Below are positions 7,601-11,092 of a stretch of 11,092 nt of DNA, piece by piece. Position 1 is the first letter of the stretch, and the number at the start of each line of letters is the position of its first letter. The notes below the pieces were generated by a model that was not told the DNA's origin, made no database searches, and was given only the letters and a program-made list of their open reading frames with translations. Origin of the DNA: VBDM01 sp035702665 (GTDB lineage Bacteria > Pseudomonadota > Gammaproteobacteria > Burkholderiales > SG8-39); contig DASSQD010000103.1 of NCBI GenBank assembly GCA_035702665.1, positions 1 to 11,092 of the forward strand. Reading direction: 5' to 3'. A program made the translations under genes and the position numbers.

Positions 7601-10131
7601 AAGAGCGAGCCGACCGCGCCGTCCGGCGTGGACCGCGCTTCGGCGAGGTGTCCGGCGAGCTTGAGCCGCTGCGCCTCGCCGCCGGAGAGCGTCGGCACCG
7701 GCTGGCCGAGGCGCAGGTACTCCAGGCCGACGTCGGCGAGCGGCTTCAGAGCTCGCGCGACCTCCGGGTAGGCGCCGAAGAAGACGATCGCCTCCGACAC
7801 GGTCAGCTCCAGCGCATCGGCGATCGACTTGCCCTCGACCGCGACTTCGAGCACTTCGTCGCGGAAGCGCTTGCCGTTGCAGTCGGGACAGCGCAGGTAC
7901 ACGTCGGACAGGAACTGCATCTCGACGTGCTCGAAGCCGTTGCCGCCGCAGGTCGGGCAGCGCCCGTTCCCGGAGTTGAAGCTGAAGGTGCCGGCGGTGT
8001 ACTTGCGGTCTTTCGCGAGGCGCTCCTTCGCGTAGATGTCGCGGATCGCGTTCCAGCCGCCGACGTAGCTCGCCGGGTTCGAGCGCGTCGTGCGCCCGAT
8101 CGGCGTCTGATCGACCATGACCACGTCGCCGATGTGCTCGGCGCCTCTCAAGGCGCGCAGCTTTCCCGGCGCTTCGGTCGGCTTGCCCTTCGCCTTGCGC
8201 AAGGCCGGATAGAGCACGTCCTGCACCAGGGTCGATTTTCCCGAGCCTGAGACGCCTGTGATGCATGCGAGGCGCTCGAGGGGGATCGCGACGTCGATGT
8301 CCTTCAGGTTGTGCTCGGCGGCGCCCAGGACCTCGAGCCGGAGCGCCTTTTCCGCCGCCGGCGGCGCGCGGCCTCCGGCGCGCTTTCTTCCCGAGAGATA
8401 CTCGGCGGTGAGCGTCTCGGACCGCTTCAGCTCGTCGGGCGGTCCGAAGAACACGATCTCGCCGCCGCGCTCGCCCGGCCCGGGCCCCATGTCCATGATG
8501 CGGTCGGCCTCCAGCATGATCTGCGGGTCGTGCTCGACCACCACCAGCGAGTTGCCGGCGTCGCGCAGCCGGTGCATCACGCCGATCACGCGGCCCATGT
8601 CGCGCGGGTGAAGGCCGATCGAAGGCTCGTCCAGCACGAAGAGCGCGTTGACGAGCGAGGTGCCGAGCGCCGTGGTCAGATTGATGCGCTGGACCTCGCC
8701 GCCCGAGAGCGTGCGCGATTGGCGGTCGAGCGTCAGGTATCCGAGGCCGACGTCGCGGACGTAGCGCAGCCGGGCGCGGATCTCGGTGAGGAGCAGCTCG
8801 GCGGCCTCGTCCAGCGGCGCAGGCAGCCGGAGACCCTCGAAGAACCCGGACAGGCGCTCGACGGACATGAGCATCATGTCGTGCACGTTGAGGGTCGAGA
8901 TCCGCCACAGCAGCGCGTCGGGCTTGAGCCGCGCGCCGCCGCACGCCGCGCAGGGCGTATAGGCGCGGTAGCGCGAGAGCAGCACGCGCACGTGCATCTT
9001 GTACGCCTTCGTCTCCAGCCAGCGGAAAAATCGCGCGACGCCGTACCAGGTTCCCGGCCAGGACTTTCTCCAGCTCACCCACTCGGGCTCGCCCTCGAGC
9101 ACCCAGGCGCGGTGCTTTTCCTGGAGATCGCGGAACGGCACGTCGAGGGGCACGCCGCGCTTCTTCGCGTATTTCTCCAGGTCGTCCTGGCACTCGTGCC
9201 AGGCGGGCGATTGCCAGGGCCGCACTGCGCCTTCGCCCAAAGTCTTGCGGTCGTCCGGGACGATGAGGCCGTAGTCGATCCCGATCACGCGGCCGAAGCC
9301 GCGGCAGGCGTCGCAGGCGCCCAGCGGCGAGTTGAACGAGAAGCGCGCCGGCGTCGGCTCCGAGTAATGGATGTCGCAGTCGGCGCAGTGCAGATCCGAC
9401 GAGAACCGCCAGGGCGTTCCCGACTTGCCTTCGGCGTCGAGCGGATGGACGTTGACTTTGCCCTGGCCGATCTTCATCGCCGCCTCGATGCCTTCGATCA
9501 CGCGCGTCCTGTCGGCCGAGGACAGCTTCACGCGATCCTGCACGACCTCGAGCATCGCGCCCGAGCGGGAATGGATGCGGTCGTAGCCTTGCGCCCTGAG
9601 CAGGGACTGGACTTCTTCGTCCTTGAAGTTCTTGGGCACCGTCACCGGGAAGGTGAGGACGATGCGCGGATCGCCGGCGGCCTTTGCGCGTGCGACCATC
9701 TCTTCGTATACAGAGCCCGGTGTGTCGCGCCGGACCGCCTTGCCGCAGCCGCGGCAGAAGAGCTGCGCCGCCCGCGCGAATAGCAGCTTCAGGTGGTCGT
9801 TCAGCTCGGTCATCGTGCCGACCGTCGAGCGCGAGGTGCGCACCGGGTTGGTCTGGTCGATTGCGATCGCGGGCGGAATCCCCTCGATCGCGTCGACCTG
9901 CGGCTTGTCCATGCGGTCGAGGAACTGGCGCGCGTAGGGGCTGAACGTCTCGACGTAGCGCCGCTGTCCCTCGGCGTAGAGGGTGTCGAAGGCCAGCGAC
10001 GATTTCCCCGAGCCCGAAACGCCGGTCACCACGACGAGCTCGCCGGTCGGGATCTCGAGGAAGAGGTTCTTGAGGTTGTTCTGCCGGGCGCCGCGGATGA
10101 CGATCGCGTCGCCGTTGTTGCGCTGCTGCAT
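4618..10131 (-). CDS. uvrA: UvrA excinuclease ATPase, tandem (dimeric-form) 1837-aa protein
   Basis: UvrA recognises damaged DNA and loads UvrB in cytoplasmic nucleotide excision repair. Normal UvrA is about 940 aa; this one is two UvrA-like units in one frame, residues 1-945 and about 951-1837. All four ABC modules look functional: Walker A GVSGSGKS at 37, 626, 983 and 1520; signature LSGGE at 475, 815, 1367 and 1713; Walker B Asp-Glu at 501/502, 847/848, 1393/1394 and 1744/1745; switch His 534, 880, 1426 and 1777. Zinc-type Cys pairs occur in both halves (C249/C252-C273/C276, C725/C728-C748/C751, C1220/C1223-C1244/C1247, C1623/C1626-C1646/C1649). A UvrB-binding-like region follows the first ATPase segment of each half. 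Half 2 lacks most of the insertion domain (39 residues between C1247 and C1286, against 118 between C276 and C394 in half 1). In-frame TGA at 10153-10155 fixes ATG 10131 as the earliest start. The tandem form is a known annotated class; whether it does standard repair is unclear. Confidence 0.95.
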   Translation of the reverse strand: MQQRNNGDAIVIRGARQNNLKNLFLEIPTGELVVVTGVSGSGKSSLAFDTLYAEGQRRYVETFSPYARQFLDRMDKPQVDAIEGIPPAIAIDQTNPVRTSRSTVGTMTELNDHLKLLFARAAQLFCRGCGKAVRRDTPGSVYEEMVARAKAAGDPRIVLTFPVTVPKNFKDEEVQSLLRAQGYDRIHSRSGAMLEVVQDRVKLSSADRTRVIEGIEAAMKIGQGKVNVHPLDAEGKSGTPWRFSSDLHCADCDIHYSEPTPARFSFNSPLGACDACRGFGRVIGIDYGLIVPDDRKTLGEGAVRPWQSPAWHECQDDLEKYAKKRGVPLDVPFRDLQEKHRAWVLEGEPEWVSWRKSWPGTWYGVARFFRWLETKAYKMHVRVLLSRYRAYTPCAACGGARLKPDALLWRISTLNVHDMMLMSVERLSGFFEGLRLPAPLDEAAELLLTEIRARLRYVRDVGLGYLTLDRQSRTLSGGEVQRINLTTALGTSLVNALFVLDEPSIGLHPRDMGRVIGVMHRLRDAGNSLVVVEHDPQIMLEADRIMDMGPGPGERGGEIVFFGPPDELKRSETLTAEYLSGRKRAGGRAPPAAEKALRLEVLGAAEHNLKDIDVAIPLERLACITGVSGSGKSTLVQDVLYPALRKAKGKPTEAPGKLRALRGAEHIGDVVMVDQTPIGRTTRSNPASYVGGWNAIRDIYAKERLAKDRKYTAGTFSFNSGNGRCPTCGGNGFEHVEMQFLSDVYLRCPDCNGKRFRDEVLEVAVEGKSIADALELTVSEAIVFFGAYPEVARALKPLADVGLEYLRLGQPVPTLSGGEAQRLKLAGHLAEARSTPDGAVGSLFLFDEPTTGLHFDDVSKLLAAFRQLIAAGHSLVVIEHNLDVIRASDWILDLGPEGGDAGGAIVCSGTPAEVAKHPVSHTGRALREYESALGKGAAPVAREPGIPLQSKINGAIRIHNAREHNLRSIDVEIPRNEFTVVTGVSGSGKSTLAFDILFAEGQRRYLESLNAYARQFVQGAARPDVDAIFGIPPTVAIEQRTSRGGRKSTVATLTEIYHFLRLLYVKLGVQHCPDCNVPIEPQSEQAIAARILREYKGERVGMLAPLVSNRKGYYTDLAKWARGKGYAFLRVDGEFLPTDKWPRLSRFQEHTIELPVADLRVSAEQEAELRAALARALEHGRGVVHVLSGLDRLQEAAQQSRASRVEVALPMRVFSTKRACPNCGRSFAEPDPRLFSFNSKHGWCPECYGTGLSLAAVEWDEERERSGTEDHVLDSWIEWLEVDEACAACAGARLNPEALAVRWQGRSISELASLPVAKLAAVFRDIALSGREAEIARDIVAELRSRLAFLSEVGLAYLSLDRSAPTLSGGEAQRIRLASQLGSNLRGVCYILDEPTIGLHPRDNRILLDTLEKLQKKGNTLVVVEHDEDTIRRAAHVLDLGPGAGRQGGRVIAEGTAEELMRRPDSLTGKFLAHPLRHPLQPGRPVTRYVPALEIEGASLHNLKDLDVRLPLGRLCVITGVSGSGKSTLARDVLYDNLARALGGPRNGKSAPLAGCDTMRGVEHVGRVLEVDQTPIGKTPRSCPATYVGFWDAIRRLFADTNDARMRGWSASRFSFNTKGGRCEECEGQGIRKIEMSFLPDVRVACEACGGARFNPETLAVRWRGRTIGEVLAMSVDEAAEFFAAHASTHHALRLLRDIGLGYLTLGQQSPTLSGGEAQRIKLVTELAKVRPNGADKHTLYVLDEPTVGLHMADVEKLIRVLHRLVDAGNTLVVIEHNLDIIAEADWIIDLGPEGGEAGGRVVAQGPPEALVAPRQGGHTAEVLRSFLKDRRAQPPA
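4792..4818. repeat. 27-bp coding repeat within uvrA, copy in half 2
   Basis: This stretch encodes the VIEHNLD switch-loop region of the last ATPase module. It matches 7483-7509 with a single mismatch. The two copies are 2691 bp apart, exactly 897 codons, so they mark equivalent positions in the two UvrA halves. It reflects conserved protein sequence in a biased codon set rather than a mobile repeat. Confidence 0.7.
5552..5579. repeat. 28-bp Walker A coding repeat within uvrA, copy for module 4
   Basis: This stretch encodes the TGVSGSGKS loop of the fourth ATPase module. It matches 7163-7190, the Walker A of module 3, at all but one of 28 positions. The spacing is 1611 bp (537 codons). The Walker A segments of modules 1 and 2 (around 10000-10027 and 8234-8261) are similar but have several more differences. 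Confidence 0.65.
7163..7190. repeat. 28-bp Walker A coding repeat within uvrA, copy for module 3
   Basis: This is the partner of 5552-5579. It encodes the Walker A loop near residue 983, at the beginning of the second UvrA half. Confidence 0.65.
7483..7509. repeat. 27-bp coding repeat within uvrA, copy in half 1
   Basis: This is the partner of 4792-4818 and encodes the VIEHNLD region of the second ATPase module (switch His 880). The one difference falls near the end that encodes the preceding valines. Confidence 0.7.
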
Positions 10132-10137
10132 GTTGCT

Positions 10138-10143
10138 ATTGTA
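10138..10143 (-). promoter_or_regulatory. Candidate -10 element for uvrA, possibly leaderless
   Basis: TACAAT matches the sigma-70 -10 consensus at five of six positions and ends six nt before the uvrA ATG, the spacing expected for a leaderless transcript. There is no Shine-Dalgarno sequence before the ATG, which fits that reading. The -35 match at normal spacing is weak (CTGCCG with a 16-bp spacer). The perfect TTGACA at 10151-10156 is only 7 bp away, too close to pair with this hexamer. Confidence 0.3.
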
Positions 10144-10146
10144 CGG

Positions 10147-10258
10147 GGCGTGTCAAGCGCGGCAGCCGGGATTTCTATCCGCAACTCCGGAACCGGACGT
10201 TACACAAGAAGCTCCGCCATGGGCGCTGCTAGCGGGCGACCGGACCGCTTGACACGCC
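10147..10258. repeat. Inverted repeat pair with 13-bp arms upstream of uvrA
   Basis: CGCTTGACACGCC occurs on the plus strand at 10246-10258 and on the minus strand at 10147-10159, a perfect match separated by 86 bp. Each arm contains TTGACA. The pair could be two half-sites for a regulator, opposed promoter -35 elements, or the base of a long stem. The arm nearer uvrA overlaps the likely promoter region. Confidence 0.5.
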
Positions 10259-10291
10259 TGCGCGGGAAGCGCCTACTGGAAACCGCTACGG

Positions 10292-10337
10292 TGATCCGGT
10301 TCGGGTACGAACTTGATCAAAGACTGATGATCCGGTT
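10292..10337. repeat. Short direct repeat in the ygiQ-uvrA gap
   Basis: TGATCCGGTT occurs at 10292-10301 and again at 10328-10337, 36 bp apart. Between the copies lies the 8-bp palindrome TTGATCAA (10313-10320). A small hairpin (GTTCG/CGAAC, 10299-10312) overlaps the first copy. The clustering may be chance or may mark a protein-binding site. Confidence 0.35.
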
Positions 10338-10398
10338 GCTGCAACGATGTTTCGCTGTTGTGCGCGCTCCGTCTGCGGGCGTGCCTGATGCGGGGCGG

Positions 10399-10456
10399 GC
10401 GGCGACCACCGTCGATACGATGTGAGAGGATCGTCTCCGGACCGGGTGACCGCCGC
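10399..10456 (-). terminator. Nested hairpin just after ygiQ, terminator-like without a T-run
   Basis: The outer arms 10399-10410 and 10445-10456 pair at 10 of 12 positions (six pairs, a 2x2 mismatch, then four pairs). An inner perfect stem ACGAT/ATCGT (10417-10421 and 10430-10434) sits inside. The structure starts about 31 nt after the ygiQ stop codon. No T-rich tract follows on the minus strand, so it is not a standard intrinsic terminator; it may stabilise the ygiQ mRNA 3' end or precede Rho-dependent termination. Confidence 0.3.
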
Positions 10457-10487
10457 AGCGCAAACGAAGCCTCTCCGGCGTGCCGCT

Positions 10488-11092
10488 TCAGCGCGCAGTG
10501 CGCCGCTTCCTCCGCGCCGCGTCCGGCAGTCCGGTGTGCTGGGTGCGGAACGGCGCGGCGCGCTCTTTCGCGTGCCGGGGACGCCGATGTCCTTCGTGCT
10601 CTTCCCCAGTCCCCGCCGGCTGCCATGCCGGTACGAGCCTGTGCTTCCCCGGCCCGATGAGATCCGCGCGGCCCATGCGCTTCAGCGCTTCGCGCAGCGC
10701 CGGCCAGTTGTTCGGATCGTGGTAGCGCAGGAACGCCTTGTGCAGCCGGCGCACGCGTAAACCTTTCGGGACTTTCACGCTCTCGCCGTCGCGCGTGATC
10801 TTGCGCAAGGGGTTCCTCTCGCTGTGGTACATCGCGGTGGCCGTGGCCATCGGCCCGGGCAGGAAGGCCTGGACCTGGTCGGCGCGGAAGCCGTTCTTCT
10901 TCAGCCACAGCGCGAGCTCGAGCATGTCCTGGTCGGTGGTGCCCGGGTGCGCGGCGATGAAGTAGGGAATGAGGTACTGCTCCTTGCCGGCCTCCTTCGA
11001 GTACTTGTCGAACATCGCCCTGAAGCGGTCGTAGGCGCCGACGCCCGGCTTCATCATCATCCTGAGCGGCCCCTCGGAGATCGCCTCGGGGG
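10488..11092 (-). CDS. ygiQ: YgiQ family radical SAM protein, C-terminal part only
   Basis: About 200 C-terminal residues are visible; the gene continues past the right edge. The frame is open to the window end, and the ATG at 11060 is internal, because the preceding codons read PEAISEGPLR, matching the family's region just before the MMKPG motif. The stretches MKPGVGAYDRF, YLIPYFIAAHPGT, LALWLKKNGFRADQVQ, PMATATAMYH and LHKAFLRYHDPNNWP are hallmark YgiQ sequence, ending in the DUF3362-type C-terminal region and a basic, probably disordered tail (RRPRHAKERAAP to RKRRTAR). The radical SAM CxxxCxxC cluster motif lies outside the window and is assumed. YgiQ proteins (UPF0313) are about 700-740 aa and their reaction is not firmly established. 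It ends 356 bp before uvrA on the same strand and is probably a separate transcription unit. Confidence 0.93.
   Translation of the reverse strand, partial: PEAISEGPLRMMMKPGVGAYDRFRAMFDKYSKEAGKEQYLIPYFIAAHPGTTDQDMLELALWLKKNGFRADQVQAFLPGPMATATAMYHSERNPLRKITRDGESVKVPKGLRVRRLHKAFLRYHDPNNWPALREALKRMGRADLIGPGKHRLVPAWQPAGTGEEHEGHRRPRHAKERAAPFRTQHTGLPDAARRKRRTAR

Larger units (their letters stand above)
10132..10487. other. 356-bp intergenic region between ygiQ and uvrA
   Basis: This is the only gap over 300 bp in the window. It holds the 3' trailer of ygiQ and should hold the uvrA promoter. Visible content, in ygiQ-to-uvrA order: a nested imperfect hairpin (10399-10456), a 10-bp direct repeat (10292-10301 and 10328-10337), a 13-bp inverted repeat (10147-10159 and 10246-10258), and a TACAAT hexamer six nt before the uvrA ATG. 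I found no tRNA, no CTGT-N8-ACAG LexA-type box on either strand, and no credible small coding frame. Confidence 0.7.

Noticed and set aside
5629..8250. 873-codon open frame on the plus strand opposite uvrA
   Set aside because: It is antisense to an intact UvrA, has no recognisable domain, and its composition (Arg, Val, Ala, Asp, His rich) is typical of the antisense frame of a GC-rich gene.
4562..9193. 1543-codon minus-strand frame overlapping uvrA in another phase
   Set aside because: It is extremely Arg/Ala/Pro rich with no family motif, while the overlapping frame carries every UvrA motif without interruption.
4618..10131. Reading the four-ATPase protein as a novel defence or transport ABC system
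   Set aside because: Zinc modules, the UvrB-binding-like regions and the full set of UvrA-specific motifs identify it as tandem UvrA, a form already recognised in bacterial annotation.
10138..10156. TTGACA plus TACAAT as a standard sigma-70 promoter for uvrA
   Set aside because: The two hexamers are individually good, but the spacer is 7 bp instead of 16-18, so they cannot work as a pair.
10292..10315. GGTTCGGGTACGAAC resembling a tRNA T-arm
   Set aside because: It lacks the conserved T-loop pattern, and no acceptor, D or anticodon stems can be built around it.
10273..10908. 211-codon minus-strand frame extending into the ygiQ-uvrA gap
   Set aside because: Most of it is out of phase with the clear YgiQ sequence, and its extension past the ygiQ stop shows no recognisable protein features.

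Overview
This is a high-GC (roughly two-thirds G+C) bacterial chromosomal window. All four supported genes lie on the minus strand, so transcription runs from the right edge to the left. The gene content (YgiQ-type radical SAM protein, tandem 'dimeric form' UvrA, and two c-di-GMP enzymes) and the GC-rich codon use fit a Proteobacterium, most likely a Betaproteobacterium. That placement is inference from protein style; there is no rRNA or other taxonomic marker here.

Layout in transcription order. At 11092-10488 is the C-terminal part of ygiQ, cut by the window edge. A 356-bp gap (10487-10132) follows, holding a nested hairpin after ygiQ, a short direct repeat, a 13-bp inverted repeat and a -10-like hexamer very close to the next start. 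At 10131-4618 is one uninterrupted 1837-codon gene for a double-length UvrA: two UvrA-like halves, four ABC ATPase modules, all with intact nucleotide-binding motifs. After a 71-bp gap comes a 443-codon membrane diguanylate cyclase (4546-3215) with about eight transmembrane segments and a GGEEF domain. After a further 58 bp comes a large soluble GAF-PAS-PAS-PAS-GAF-GGDEF-EAL sensor (3156 to the left edge), truncated inside its EAL domain.

How they may work together: UvrA is the damage-recognition ATPase of nucleotide excision repair. The two downstream genes make, and probably break down, the second messenger c-di-GMP. The cyclase lacks the inhibitory RxxD site and the hybrid sensor keeps it. 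The short same-strand gaps without an obvious terminator allow uvrA-cyclase-sensor co-transcription, but nothing in the sequence proves it. None of the three complete genes has a clear Shine-Dalgarno sequence, and each start is bounded by an in-frame stop 9-21 nt upstream.

I saw no RNA genes, CRISPR array, insertion sequence, phage gene or defence island. The window looks like ordinary core chromosome. The most unusual item is the internally asymmetric tandem UvrA. Long open frames on the plus strand, and in a second minus-strand frame, are GC-driven shadows and are not annotated.
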